Assembly: GCA_948469815.1 (NCBI GenBank) | Contig: CAOKMR010000010.1 | Location: 1-47,117, forward strand | DNA length: 47,117 nucleotides | Direction: 5' to 3' | Source of the DNA: an uncultured Clostridiaceae bacterium | GTDB taxonomy: Bacteria > Bacillota > Clostridia > TANB77 > CAG-508 | In this document: piece by piece, positions 28,063 to 37,195 of the stretch | Layout of the letters: the number at the start of each line of letters is the position of its first letter | Position numbering within the stretch: position 1 is the first letter of the stretch | Program-made: the position numbers and the translations under genes | Notes under the pieces: model-generated | The model's database searches: none | Seen by the model: only the letters and a program-made list of their open reading frames with translations | What the model was told of the DNA's origin: nothing

Positions 28063-28105
28063 AAAAGTAAATTCTAGTCTTAAAATAGAACTGGAATTTA
28101 CTTTT
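28063..28105 (+). terminator. Terminator of spoIVB
   Basis: The stem AAAAGTAAATTC (28063-28074)/GAATTTACTTTT (28094-28105) is followed by AAAG. A second perfect palindrome (CAAACACAAA-AA-TTTGTGTTTG) lies at 28128-28149. No gene is seen in 28034-28485. Confidence 0.6.
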
Positions 28106-28188
28106 AAAGTTACAATTCATAACTATTCAAACACAAAAATTTGTGTTTGTTGTTCTAGAAGATAGATATTAAAAATTATAATTACATG

Positions 28189-28360
28189 TGTAGGGGCACA
28201 TTGCATGTGCCCATTGAAATTACAGAAATTTAAACATTAATATTAATTATAAATATATTGCATACCCCTACGATTATCATTAATTATTTATTAAAATTTT
28301 ATAAAGGGCACAGTGGTGTCGCATCTCACGGGTATTCCCCAAAACGGTGCCCCTACAACG
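28189..28360. repeat. Cluster of dispersed intergenic repeats
   Basis: GTAGGGGCACATTGCATGTG (from 28190) is the short palindrome family. Positions 28265-28299 repeat 46-80 with one mismatch. GGGCACAGTGG...GGTGCCCCTACAAC (28306-28360) is a longer variant. No coding sequence is present. Confidence 0.65.
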
Positions 28361-28485
28361 TATATTTATAATTTTGTATAAATTTTAAAACATATAATCA
28401 TCCCCACAACCACAAATTTATATATTAAAATGCTATGAATTGCAACCTTTTAAATTCGCTAAAAATAATTTTTTAATAAAAAGGA

Positions 28486-28514
28486 TTGACAAGAAGTTAT
28501 AAACATAGTATAAT
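28486..28514 (+). promoter_or_regulatory. Perfect consensus promoter of tRNA-Leu
   Basis: TTGACA (28486-28491), 17 bp, TATAAT (28509-28514), 48 bp before the tRNA. Confidence 0.88.
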
Positions 28515-28562
28515 AGACGTTGTCAGTTGAGAAGACACTTAAAGGATTACATATTGTAATAT

Positions 28563-28652
28563 GCAGATGTGGCGAAACTGGCAGACGCACAGGACTTAAA
28601 ATCCTGCGGGACTTAAACTCCCGTGCCGGTTCGATTCCGGCCATCTGCACCA
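28563..28652 (+). tRNA. tRNA-Leu (anticodon UAA)
   Basis: The acceptor stem GCAGATG (28563-28569) pairs with CATCTGC (28642-28648), followed by encoded ACCA. The anticodon loop CTTAAAA gives UAA. The long variable arm (GCGGGACTTAAACTCCCGT) is typical of class II tRNA-Leu, and the T arm is CCGGTTCGATTCCGG. The 3' end is the integration site of the following element; the native terminator now lies at 45100. Confidence 0.97.
28642..28652 (+). other. attL (tRNA 3' end)
   Basis: CATCTGCACCA is identical to 45083-45093. It restores a complete tRNA-Leu, so integration leaves the tRNA functional. Confidence 0.85.
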
Positions 28653-28995
28653 TTTTTAGGGGTTTTTAGAGATAGAAACCTCTAATTTTTTTATGTTTTA
28701 TCAAGTGTCATGGAGTATCATACAATATCACTCAATCGCAGATATACTCTCGCTTACATCAATCTTGAACTTGCAAAGATAATCAATTATGTGTTACAGA
28801 GTGTTACCCAGTATTACCCACGAGGGGTTCCAACAAGGAGACCCACCCTTTTAAAATGTAGACCCAAATAAATTAAGACACCAAATTAAGGTGTCTATTA
28901 TTATGTCTAATTTGCTTATAATGTCGTCATAACAAGACATTTAGCATATTTTAATATTATACTTAGATAAAATTATAATAGAAAGGGGCGAATAT
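28653..28995. promoter_or_regulatory. Left end of the element with arm-type repeats
   Basis: This 343-bp non-coding end contains two tandem near-repeats GTGTTACCCA/GTATTACCCA (28801-28820) and two copies of (G/T)AGACCCA at 28837-28845 and 28858-28866. The latter recur as GGAGACCCA at 44998-45006 and 45011-45019. They are probable integrase or excisionase arm-binding sites. A weak GGTTTT...AAACCTC hairpin follows the tRNA. Confidence 0.6.
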
Positions 28996-29316
28996 ATGGA
29001 ACAAGACGAAGAAATAGGTGTATATGAAGAATATAGACAACGATTAGTAAATAATAATGCAGATATTCTACGATTAGAGATATATGAAACATTTGCAGGA
29101 ACTGGATTTATAGTCTGTAATACTGTAGATTTAGTTGAAACCCTATTATATGGGGACGCTAACGAAGTAATACAAGAGTTACAGGAAATGAAACAGAATA
29201 TTCTTAATTATACAGTAGACAATAGATACTCATTAAAAGACTTAATAGGATACTTTCTAGCAGTAGAGGGGTATTTATTACGAATAGCTAGTCCAGAGGG
29301 AGAAAATATTAAATAG
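28996..29316 (+). CDS. Unknown small acidic protein
   Basis: This 106-aa protein is acidic, has no membrane segment, is predicted mostly helical, and contains a central ETFAGTGFIVCNTVDLVETL segment. It has an AAAGGGG site and is the first gene of the element. It precedes the DUF3560 gene by 84 bp. I do not recognise the family. Confidence 0.7.
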   Translation: MEQDEEIGVYEEYRQRLVNNNADILRLEIYETFAGTGFIVCNTVDLVETLLYGDANEVIQELQEMKQNILNYTVDNRYSLKDLIGYFLAVEGYLLRIASPEGENIK

Positions 29317-29400
29317 GTTAATATCATAAGAACTAACATACACCGACTTACTAGATTTATAATTCAAGTAAATTCTATATAGAAAGGAGGTGTATTCAGT

Positions 29401-30090
29401 ATGGCAGGAAGAAAAGACTATGAAGAACGAAAGGAAAGAAAAAAAGAAAGATACCAAGAACTAGCAGAAAAGTCAAGAGAAAAGAGCCAACAACACTATG
29501 AGCGATACCAAAAAATGAGTAATGCAATACCTCTAGGGCAACCAATACTAACAGACCATTATAGTGCAAATGCTACAAGACGAGGTTACGAAAAAATGCA
29601 CAGTCAATTTGATAAGTCAGTAGAGGCAGACAATAAAGCAGAATACTACGAAAATAAGGTTGATACCATAGAGAGTAACAAAAGTATTTCACTTGACGAC
29701 CCAAGAGCAATAGAGAAACTACAAGATAAACTAGATAGATTAGAACACGAAAGAGAAAATATAAAAGCAAGACCTCACTCAACATGGGAATTACAAAACA
29801 TAGGGGCAGAAATACGCAGGATAAAGAAAAGAATAGAACAAATCAAAGACCTAGAAGAACTAGACTTCAAAGATATTGTATTTACAGGAGGAAAAGCAAT
29901 ACTTAATAAAGAAGTCAATAGAATACAAATATTATTTGACGATAAACCTAGCGAAGAAGTTAGAAACATCTTAAAACATAGAGGGTTCAAATGGTCAAGA
30001 TATGAGAAAGCGTGGCAAAGATTATATAATAAGAATACTATTTATGCTACTAATAGAGCTATTGAAGAAATACAGAAAATAGTTGAATAA
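29401..30090 (+). CDS. DUF3560 family protein
   Basis: This 229-aa protein has a charged N-terminal coiled region (KDYEERKERKKERYQELAEK), the DUF3560 motif IPLGQPILTDHYS followed by KSVEADNKAEYYENK, and a C-terminal domain with VNRIQILFDDKPSEEVRNIL and HRGFKWSRYEKAWQR. DUF3560 proteins are typical cargo of integrative and conjugative elements and have no known function; the C-terminal part resembles a nucleic-acid-binding module. It has a strong AAAGGAGGTG site. Confidence 0.88.
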   Translation: MAGRKDYEERKERKKERYQELAEKSREKSQQHYERYQKMSNAIPLGQPILTDHYSANATRRGYEKMHSQFDKSVEADNKAEYYENKVDTIESNKSISLDDPRAIEKLQDKLDRLEHERENIKARPHSTWELQNIGAEIRRIKKRIEQIKDLEELDFKDIVFTGGKAILNKEVNRIQILFDDKPSEEVRNILKHRGFKWSRYEKAWQRLYNKNTIYATNRAIEEIQKIVE

Positions 30091-30127
30091 GTGCAAGAAG
30101 TGGCAAGATATGAAAGGAGTATCAAAT

Positions 30128-30397
30128 ATGCCGAATGAAAGTATCATAGAGGCACTTTATAAGAAAATGGTACAAGAGGACGAACCTAGTACAGAGTATA
30201 ACAAAGAGAGACGAAAGAACATAGAATTAAGAGATGAATTAGAATCTACTTTAAATGAGGAACAAAAAGAACAACTAAACATCTTAATAGAAAGTAGATT
30301 AGTAATGGAAGACATAGAGTGTAAAGATTACTTTAGTAAAGGGTTCAAAATAGCTGTTAAGATAATGACAGAGGTATTTTACAAAGAAAATACATAA
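30128..30397 (+). CDS. Small helical protein, DUF6809-like
   Basis: This 89-aa protein is rich in Glu and Lys (MPNESIIEALYKKMVQEDEP; LNEEQKEQLNILIESRLVME) and ends in SKGFKIAVKIMTEVFY. The pattern resembles the small DUF6809 proteins of clostridial mobile elements; this is recalled, not tested. ATG 30128 follows AAAGGAG. An upstream in-frame TTG at 30083 inside the DUF3560 gene is rejected. Confidence 0.65.
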   Translation: MPNESIIEALYKKMVQEDEPSTEYNKERRKNIELRDELESTLNEEQKEQLNILIESRLVMEDIECKDYFSKGFKIAVKIMTEVFYKENT

Positions 30398-30440
30398 ATA
30401 ATACACGGAATATCTAATAAAGGTATTCCGTGTATTATTT
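30396..30440. terminator. Bidirectional terminator between convergent genes
   Basis: A 17-bp perfect stem (AAATAATACACGGAATA and its complement) has an 11-nt loop. It serves the + strand DUF6809-like gene and the - strand XRE gene, and overlaps the latter's stop. Confidence 0.8.
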
Positions 30441-30784
30441 AACTTTTAGAACCTAGTACATAGTCAACTATATATGATACAAGTTCCTTATCTCTATCAC
30501 TAAAAGTCTCTAAAGCCTTATTTAAAAAGCTATCTGTATGAATACTAGAATTATCAAATGCACCTGCTAATAGAGTGTTAGGGTCAGTATTCAAAGCCCT
30601 ACATATATCAATTAAAGTGCCCATACTTGGCACATTTCTTCCCTGTTCAAGCAAACCGAATAAAATGAGAAGACTTACTAATCAATTCAGCCAACTTCTC
30701 TTGTGAAATGTCCTTTAATGAGCGAGCTTGCTTAATATTCCTACCAATTATTTTAGCAATATTAGAACTATCAACATCAGCCAT
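30439..30784 (-). CDS. XRE-family regulator, read through one CGG +1 shift
   Basis: Read with a C skipped at CGG 30658-30656, this is a continuous 114-aa helix-turn-helix protein. The N-terminal half IGRNIKQARSLKDISQEKLA is followed by SSHFI-G-LLEQGRNVPSMG and TLIDICRALNTDPNTLL, the full five-helix Xre/Cro fold with the shift inside helix 3. Without the shift the protein ends right after SSHFIRFA, in the middle of the recognition helix. The start ATG is at 30784. It is divergent from the membrane protein at 30982 and convergent with the preceding genes. It is a likely repressor of neighbouring element genes; the operator is not identified. Confidence 0.85.
30656..30658 (-). other. CGG +1 recoding site in XRE gene (codon 43)
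   Basis: In-frame CGG is followed by T. Skipping C gives GGT (Gly) and joins SSHFI to LLEQG; zero frame stops two codons after the CGG. Confidence 0.8.
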
Positions 30785-30981
30785 AATCTATAACCTCTCT
30801 TTCAATAAAATTCTATCAATTTGTAAGTGCCACTACCAGTAAATAACATTTACAAATAACGTATAAATAATAAGTACAAATAATAGTTAAACCCTTTACA
30901 ATACAATGCTAGTATGTTAAAATTAAAGTAGAATAATGTCGAATAGTGTAATATAACACATAAGATAAGGGGGGGAATAGA

Positions 30982-31449
30982 ATGGACAAATATATAGAAT
31001 TTATTAAAAAAAACAAATTTATAATAATAGTTGCAATTATAATTATAGTATTTATGTGGAATAAAATTTCTGTCAATAAGTATAATTCTAACCATATTTT
31101 AACCACAGACCTTATGCACATGATAAGGCAAGAGGATAGTAATTTTTTATGTTTAGCATCAGATACTTACAAATCTCTTAAGGATGGAAAAGGAAGAGAA
31201 ATAGGTACAATTGAATATAAAGCAAATCCTATTAACGTGTATGGTGCTACTCTAACATCTCAAACTATAACTAAAACAATAAGAATAATGTTTATGAAGA
31301 AAAATGGAATTGTAACGTATGTAGTATGTCCTAATGACTTTTTAATGCAAACAACTTATAAAGATTTTGAAGATTTTGAGGCTAAGAATAATTGGGGAAA
31401 ATCTGAAAAACTAGGATTAGGAAGTAATGCTAAATCTATATATCCTTAG
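30982..31449 (+). CDS. Unknown single-pass membrane protein
   Basis: This 155-aa protein has one N-terminal transmembrane helix (KFIIIVAIIIIVFMWNKISV) and an extracellular or cytoplasmic domain with TIEYKANPINVYGATLTSQT. It has a GGGGGGAA site. It starts a two-gene unit with the next membrane protein, 12 bp apart, and is divergent from the XRE regulator. The function is unknown. Confidence 0.7.
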   Translation: MDKYIEFIKKNKFIIIVAIIIIVFMWNKISVNKYNSNHILTTDLMHMIRQEDSNFLCLASDTYKSLKDGKGREIGTIEYKANPINVYGATLTSQTITKTIRIMFMKKNGIVTYVVCPNDFLMQTTYKDFEDFEAKNNWGKSEKLGLGSNAKSIYP

Positions 31450-31461
31450 AGAGGAGATAAT

Positions 31462-32568
31462 ATGAAAATAAAAAATTTAATTAAGTTGACAAGAACTAAG
31501 GCAATTATAATATTGGTAATGTTAGCAACTCTAATAATTACTTTGATTATAAGTGTAAATAATATGAAAGGGAATAAGAGTAATAAACAAACTGAACTTA
31601 ATGCTAAGAGTTCTGACAATACATATACAGAAAAACGTATAAGTTTATTTGACGTAAGGCGATATACATATATAGACTATGTTACAGATGTTATAACAAA
31701 AGAGGGTTATGACAAGACAAGTAATGCTTATGGTAGGTTTGTTGTTGAATACATAACAATAAGTAGAATACGTCCCGAAAAAAACAAAGAGAAGTATCCA
31801 GAATTATTATATGTATATGAAATAATGTATCCATATAATAATCACCAAAAAACAACTCCTAGATATGCGTATGTATCATTAGATGATTTACTATTAGATA
31901 TTTCATGGGCAGGTGCAGAATATAGTTATTTACACTCTCCTAATACATATAAAGATTGGAAAGAGTACGACCGTAAAGATGATACTAATACTAATAGCGA
32001 TAATAAAAAAGATGATGATACTACTAATAATGATAATAAAGAGTATTATACACCTATTGAGGTTTACAATAATCAAGGTGTAAATGGGATATATAAAGAT
32101 AATACAGAAACAAAGAAGTATGTTATTCAAGACGGCAAAGTTGAATATTGGGAAGAAGAATACATATATGTAGGAGTATATAAGCAAGAAGGCAATAAAA
32201 TAAGTATAGAATATTCAAGTAGATATAAATATGATAACTCAGAGGATAAGTATTTATTGGCAGGTTGGGGATATACTACAATGTTCAAACTTGGGAAAGA
32301 CTGTGAAGAACTGAATATAAAAATTGGAAGCCAATTAGTAACATCAAATGAAATTACGTTTTCAAAAGAAAAAGAAGAAAATGTTACTGGAATAGAACAA
32401 GCGATAAATGACGAAATGATTAACGATTATATATCAGTAGGAGTAACAGAGAAAGAACTACGTTCAGCCTATTATGACGGTAATCTTCAATTTTATTATG
32501 ATAGTTGGGAAGAATGTTTGAAAGACGCTAAAAAGTTAAAGATACTAAGAACTAATGAAGAAATATAA
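31462..32568 (+). CDS. Unknown membrane-anchored protein with Asn/Asp-rich linker
   Basis: This 368-aa protein has an N-terminal membrane helix (AIIILVMLATLIITLIISV), a first domain with RRYTYIDYVTDVITKEGYD, a low-complexity linker (DTNTNSDNKKDDDTTNNDN) and a second domain with EVYNNQGVNGIYKDNTETKK. It may be an extracytoplasmic lipoprotein-like or surface-exclusion-like factor, but nothing identifies a family. It is co-transcribed with the preceding gene and closed by a U-rich terminator. Confidence 0.7.
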   Translation: MKIKNLIKLTRTKAIIILVMLATLIITLIISVNNMKGNKSNKQTELNAKSSDNTYTEKRISLFDVRRYTYIDYVTDVITKEGYDKTSNAYGRFVVEYITISRIRPEKNKEKYPELLYVYEIMYPYNNHQKTTPRYAYVSLDDLLLDISWAGAEYSYLHSPNTYKDWKEYDRKDDTNTNSDNKKDDDTTNNDNKEYYTPIEVYNNQGVNGIYKDNTETKKYVIQDGKVEYWEEEYIYVGVYKQEGNKISIEYSSRYKYDNSEDKYLLAGWGYTTMFKLGKDCEELNIKIGSQLVTSNEITFSKEKEENVTGIEQAINDEMINDYISVGVTEKELRSAYYDGNLQFYYDSWEECLKDAKKLKILRTNEEI

Positions 32569-32576
32569 TCAATAGT

Positions 32577-32604
32577 AAAGTCTGCTAGTAATAGTGGGCT
32601 TTTT
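32577..32604 (+). terminator. Intrinsic terminator
   Basis: AAAGTCTGCTA (32577-32587)/TAGTGGGCTTT (32592-32602) pair with G-U pairs, and a T-run ends at 32604. Confidence 0.7.
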
Positions 32605-32751
32605 ATTAGTTCTTAATTGCTCATATTTGCCTCTTATTTGAATTTTTGGAGAACAGGCTTTATTATTTGTTGCCTGCCTATTTTCAAAGGCTTATTTTTG
32701 ATTTGTCCAAGCTACCCATGTGTCCAAGATATTTTATATTATATATATAAA

Positions 32752-32793
32752 TTTGCTATTCCTAATAATATAACTAATACTAGGAATAGCAAA
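32752..32793 (-). terminator. Terminator of the primase operon
   Basis: The stem TTTGCTATTCCTA (32752-32764)/TAGGAATAGCAAA (32781-32793) has a 16-nt loop and lies just beyond the stop at 32796. On the - strand it runs into TTTATATATA. Confidence 0.7.
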
Positions 32794-32795
32794 AG

Positions 32796-35111
32796 CTATT
32801 TGTTTTCAGTATCTGTTTTAGAGGAATGTTCCTCTTTTAATAGTTCCTCTAATGCTTCGGGTGGAAGACTAAGGTCAGTACACATGATTTTATATTCGCA
32901 CATATCACACATTGAAATATTAGGGTTCCACATCTTATTTTTGTCATAGTTAGGACCCTTATATGTTCTTTCTCTATCCCCAGTAGAAAATCTACCGTCT
33001 TTAAACTTATGAGCATGAATAGCAGTACCAAATTGTGCTTTTTCCAAAGTAGGCATATCGTTACTATCAGCCCATTGATTATAGTGTTCTCGCATTGTAC
33101 TTCTAGGAGTTTCAACTTCCAAATATTCCGGGAAATCTTGAAGAAACATACCCACAGGGTCATTATTTGACATATATTGTTTAGTTCTTTCTAGTACCCT
33201 TTTAGGTTCAGTAAATTCCTGTGTCCTAAGAACACGAGCAAAATACTTGATAGCTTTGAAAGCGATATATTCCAAGTTTTCTTTAAAAGATAATTTTTCT
33301 ATTAAGTTTACATCACGATTTTTATTCTTCTTAGAGAACTCTTTTGGGAAGTCTACTATATAAAATCTATCCTTAAAACCGTTTTGAATTATCTTTAAAA
33401 GCTATATCATTATTTATAGAAATTATCATAGTAGCAACAGGGTGGAAATCAAACCTATCTTTCCCTTTAAATTCTGACGATATTTTATCTCCAGAGATTA
33501 TCCTTTTTAAAGTCCCTGTATCTTCAATTTGGTTATAATCTTCGTCCGAAGAAATATTACAAGTTTTCTGATACAAGCTAGAGGTAGTGAACCTAATACA
33601 TGACAAATCTTTTATACTTTCACTAGAGCAATTATCTTCCCCTACAATTTTTTGAATAATTTGCATGAGTACACCGTTTTCCGATTAGAACCGTAACCGG
33701 CTTAAAATAAAAGCTTTACGTAATTTGCTAGTACGAACACAACAATAACCGTATTATTTCATATAATAATATTTCGGTTTCTTTGTCTCCGGTCTGTAAT
33801 ATCTGACATGAACTTATCAACAGTAGCATTATTGCAAGTATTTATATCAAGATTAACAAAATTCACATCAAGTTTACTTGTTAAAACAACATCAGGTGTA
33901 AAAGGTTTCAATTCCGGATTTTCTATATCAACAAGCCCATTTTTAAAAGCTAAAGTATGATAATCTGTCTCTTTTTTGCTTTCAGAGAATAGAGCCAAAT
34001 CATTTAATACCTCTTTTATAAGAAGTGAACCAAGAGACGGAAGATATTTTTTAATCAATTTTTCAATGTCTCTATTACTATAATTATTGATATATAAACC
34101 GTCTCTATAAAAGTGAGGTATTGCATTTAAAGTAATAAAGTGGTATTGCTGCATTAAATCTTTTGCGAATTTGTCATGTTGGAACTTCTTACCAACCATA
34201 TATAGTGATATATCAACTTCTTCTGTTTCAGTATCTCCTGTTGTAGAATCTGCAATAACTCTTTTACTTTTAGTAGACCTATAACCTTTTCCAAAAATCT
34301 TAGCAACTTCATTAAGTTGTTCACTTGTAAACCTGCAACTACTATAAATCAAATTGCTAGTATATACATCTTTATTCATAGTACCATAAAACAGTCTACA
34401 CAAATCAGCACAACTTTTATCAGCACCGTATTCATAAAAAGCAAATATCAGCTTATTTGCAATACTAGAATATATCTGTTTATCTGTAATGACTTCTTTA
34501 AAAACATAGGCAAACCTACATCTACACATATTATCCGTACTGCTAAAAGTTTGATATGCAAAACTAGGCTCAAAACCAACATTTTTAGCAAAATCAATAA
34601 GTTCTTTAAAATTCACAGAATAATCGTTGTCTATATCTATCATTACTACCTGTTGCCCCTGCCACTCACTATTAGTTTTAGCACCGGACAAGCTAACAGT
34701 ATGACCTGTTGTAATTTTCTCCAGCAATTCTCTAATCGTATATTTAGATAAAGGAACATCAACTAACCTATTTCTTATACCTCCAACTTCTCCACCGGAG
34801 GGCTTAATAGAGTAACTGACAGTATCTATCTTAGTAGTAACCTCAAAATCTTCTATACTATCAGTTCTCTCTGCTAAAATGTTACATCTCAAATTCTCTA
34901 ACAATTTTGAGATATGACCTTTAGCACCACAAGAAAAGCAGTTATATAACCCAGTTTCGGTATTAAAACCGAAACTAGGGTTACTCTCCTTATGAAAGGG
35001 GCAGAGCATATTGAGGTCATTTCCTGACACTCTAGGTTTGCCCAAGTCTAAAACTTGTGCAAGTTTAAGAATTTGCTTAGTGTATTTGTTACTCTGAATA
35101 TCAGTCTCCAT
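32796..35111 (-). CDS. P4/D5-type primase-helicase, read through six CGG +1 shifts
   Basis: With C skipped at six in-frame CGG codons this is one 769-aa replication protein. It has a CHC2 zinc-finger primase start (C37-PFH40 and C58-FSC61, in LCPFHKESNPSFGFN and YNCFSCGAKGH), a primase core, and a D5/P4-type helicase. Five shifts cluster at codons 441-478 and rebuild IIGYCCVRTSKLRKAFILSG and the Walker A GYGSNGKG (471-478, Lys477). The sixth, at 33381-33379, joins DNSK-G-FKDRFYIVDFPKEF. In zero frame the helicase is broken into fragments with stops. It overlaps the preceding gene by 11 bp and has a GGAG site. It replicates the element after excision, by family analogy. Confidence 0.92.
33379..33381 (-). 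other. CGG +1 recoding site 6 of the primase
   Basis: AAA-CGG-T: skipping C gives GGT and continues GFKDRFYIVDFPKEF; zero frame stops two codons after the CGG. Confidence 0.85.
33674..33791 (-). other. Five CGG +1 recoding sites around primase Walker A
   Basis: In reading order the CGG codons are at 33791-33789, 33751-33749, 33699-33697, 33683-33681 and 33676-33674. Preceding codons are GAC, ATA, AGC, AAT and AAA, and following bases are A, T, T, A, T. Each skip yields Gly; together they restore the helicase P-loop. Confidence 0.88.
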
Positions 35112-35667
35112 AGCTTACATCTCCTTTAACAGGAACATACACATTATTACTAATAGTTAAATTTGTTATATTCCCCCAGTCATAGGCATTATAGCACTCA
35201 ACTAAAGAATGAAATATGCTACCTAAAGAATTAAAAATATCTGTTGCTAATTGAGGGCTGTCTATGGGTTCATTAAAGCAATATCCTAATACTGCTGTAT
35301 GTTCTTCTGTAAAATCGCTACCTTGGTCATGCTCTATTATAAATGTTGGAAATATATTCTTATCTTTCAATTCCTGTTTAAAGTTAGGGTTGTTTCCATA
35401 ATAATAATCTATTAAAAGAAGTTGCTTAAATAGTGGTGTTAGTTGTTGATTAAAATTACAAGCAGTAATATCATATCCATCTGAAATCATTTTAATTAAC
35501 TCAGCAATGCTAAGATAATCATTTTTAATTATGATTTCGCGAATATCATTACGAGCATGGCACTCAATAATCTGTACTTGATAATTTAATATATCGTCTA
35601 CTTCAAGTGGCACTATTTTAATATTTGAATTATCTTTTGTATCAATTATTTTTTCATTATTTTTCAT
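35101..35667 (-). CDS. Unknown protein of the replication operon
   Basis: This 188-aa acidic protein has no membrane segment. It lies between the excisionase-like gene and the primase and overlaps the primase start by 11 bp, so it is translationally coupled to it. Start: ATG at 35667 has 9-nt spacing from AAAGGAG, while ATG 35676 abuts that site. A Cys/His/Asp stretch (VQIIECHARNDIREI) is visible but forms no known motif. A replication accessory role is inferred from position only. Confidence 0.7.
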   Translation of the reverse strand: MKNNEKIIDTKDNSNIKIVPLEVDDILNYQVQIIECHARNDIREIIIKNDYLSIAELIKMISDGYDITACNFNQQLTPLFKQLLLIDYYYGNNPNFKQELKDKNIFPTFIIEHDQGSDFTEEHTAVLGYCFNEPIDSPQLATDIFNSLGSIFHSLVECYNAYDWGNITNLTISNNVYVPVKGDVSYGD

Positions 35668-35681
35668 TTTCAACATCTCCT

Positions 35682-35858
35682 TTAATCTACAAAATTTTCT
35701 ATATATGCAGTTACCTGCTCTTTAGTTATTCTTACACTTCTGCCGAAATGTTTACATTGTAGCTTACCGTCTCGAATTTCCTGACGGATAAAACCAATTT
35801 TCATTTTCCACATCTCGGCTAATTCCTTTGGAGTGTAATATTGGTCTTTTAAATTCAT
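35682..35858 (-). CDS. Excisionase-like helix-turn-helix protein
   Basis: This 58-aa winged-helix protein of the MerR/excisionase (HTH_17) type begins MNLKDQYYTPKELAEMWKMK, then has FIRQEIRDGKL and RSVRITKEQV. Small proteins of this type act as excisionases or as activators of satellite replication operons. It is first in the leftward operon with an unknown gene and the primase, and divergent from the XRE/integrase side, as in many integrative elements. It has an AGGAGGT site 6 nt before ATG. Confidence 0.85.
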   Translation of the reverse strand: MNLKDQYYTPKELAEMWKMKIGFIRQEIRDGKLQCKHFGRSVRITKEQVTAYIENFVD

Positions 35859-36141
35859 ATTTTACCTCCTGTACTATAAAATCAAAATGCTTCGTTTAGT
35901 GCTTCAAATATTGTTACTTATATAGAGTTTTTTAATTGTTACAGATGTTGCTTAAATTTTGTATCACTTCCTATTTTTAAAAAAGGCAAATTCGGGAAAT
36001 AATAAAAACATTATAAATTGGTTATGAAAAAATGTCAAGCATTTTCCAAAATTTTTTCAGAACAAAATCAGTAAAAACAAAAATCTACATATTATATATA
36101 ATAAAAAATTTTTTCCTAAAAATTTAAAAACAAATTAACTA
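35859..36141. promoter_or_regulatory. Divergent regulatory region
   Basis: This very AT-rich region (about 280 bp) separates the leftward excisionase-primase operon from the rightward XRE-integrase genes. No ORF is seen. It is expected to carry the lysogeny-type control switch and perhaps the replication origin, but I found no convincing iterons. Confidence 0.4.
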
Positions 36142-36170
36142 TTGACAAACAATAAAAAGTAGTGTAATAT
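36142..36170 (+). promoter_or_regulatory. Sigma-A promoter of the XRE regulator
   Basis: TTGACA (36142-36147), 17 bp, TAATAT (36165-36170), 46 bp before the chosen start. Confidence 0.65.
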
Positions 36171-36216
36171 AGTAAACAGAAAAAGGCAAAAATGGGAAAT
36201 GAAAAGAGGTAAAAAT

Positions 36217-37059
36217 ATGAACAAAGAAAAAAAGATAATGCAAGAACAAAAAAGAGAGGACATAGAAATCAACTGTTTAGAAACATTTTCTAAAAGATTA
36301 AAAGAAACAAGAGAAGAACGAGGAATGACACAAAGCGAACTAGCAAAAGCAGTAGGACTAAAAACAGAAAAGATAAACTTTGCAGAATTGAACATAAAAG
36401 GAAGAAAGATACAAATTGAAGAACTGACAAAGATAGCAGAGAAATTAAATGTTTTATCATCTTACCTATTGGGAGAAATACAAACTACTACAAACAACGA
36501 CAACGGTTTAACAGACGAAACAAACGAAATAGTAAAACAATGGCAACTTAACGATAAACTGGAAATACTAAATGCTTTTATATTAAAATTAAAGAAATAC
36601 AATACAATATACTCAATGGACGCACTCGCAAATGTTACATACATAAAAAAGGACATCTTGGGAAGTACATTAGATAATATAAAGCAGAAAGTAAAAGAGC
36701 AAAAAGACTTAAGCCATAATCAAACGCAGAAGATACGCAAACTAATTGATTTTATAGAATTTTCCCTAAAATTAGGTGGAATATCAGATTATACAGGTTT
36801 AAATTTTATGGTAAGAAACAACAAAGAAAAAATTGATATAGCTAAAGTAGAATGTCAACATCTACTCGATTATAATATGAATAAAAGTATTAACATTAAA
36901 TTTGAAAACATACAAGCTATTGAAGAAACACTAGACCAATTCATAAAATATACAAATGACGGAATAGTAAAAGAAGTTATGACAGACATATTAGAGGAAA
37001 TTATAACAGAACGAATAGACGATAAAAATTACTATAAGAAAATGAAATTTAAAGAATAA
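36217..37059 (+). CDS. XRE-family transcriptional regulator
   Basis: This 280-aa regulator has the helix-turn-helix FSKRLKETREERGMTQSELA, then KAVGLKTEKINFAELN and ELTKIAEKLNVLSSYLLGE, typical of Xre/CI-like repressors. The longer C-terminal part is helical with no recognised enzymatic domain. ATG 36217 is preferred because AAAGAGG lies 8 nt upstream; the ORF can begin at ATG 36199. It sits opposite the excisionase-like gene and before the integrase, the usual place of the main repressor of an integrative element. Confidence 0.85.
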   Translation: MNKEKKIMQEQKREDIEINCLETFSKRLKETREERGMTQSELAKAVGLKTEKINFAELNIKGRKIQIEELTKIAEKLNVLSSYLLGEIQTTTNNDNGLTDETNEIVKQWQLNDKLEILNAFILKLKKYNTIYSMDALANVTYIKKDILGSTLDNIKQKVKEQKDLSHNQTQKIRKLIDFIEFSLKLGGISDYTGLNFMVRNNKEKIDIAKVECQHLLDYNMNKSINIKFENIQAIEETLDQFIKYTNDGIVKEVMTDILEEIITERIDDKNYYKKMKFKE

Positions 37060-37116
37060 AAAACTGATAGAGTGCTATTCTTGCCGGAACCACACTCTAA
37101 ACAGTTTCTATAATCA

Positions 37117-37173
37117 CACTTGCAAAGAAGTGCTATTTGAATTATAGCATATAATAACTTCCTTTTGCAAGTG
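37117..37173. repeat. Inverted repeat before the integrase
   Basis: CACTTGCAAAGAAG (37117-37130) and CTTCCTTTTGCAAGTG (37158-37173) are imperfect inverted arms around 27 bp and end 22 bp before the integrase ATG. This could be a terminator for the XRE gene or an operator/leader control of integrase. Confidence 0.55.
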
Positions 37174-37195
37174 AAATTGAAAGGAAGTAATAATC

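Noticed and set aside
28459-28653. 64-aa ORF on the minus strand
   Set aside because: It is the antisense of tRNA-Leu, a known source of false ORFs.
32617-32949. 110-aa plus-strand ORF
   Set aside because: It crosses the primase terminator and the primase 3' end on the other strand and matches no family.
33674-33791. CGG reassigned as an ordinary triplet to another amino acid
   Set aside because: Any triplet reading keeps zero frame, which runs into stops and loses the family match; only a +1 change restores it.
34317-34751. 144-aa plus-strand ORF inside the primase
   Set aside because: It is a shadow of the minus-strand primase; its composition is unlike real proteins and it has no ribosome site.
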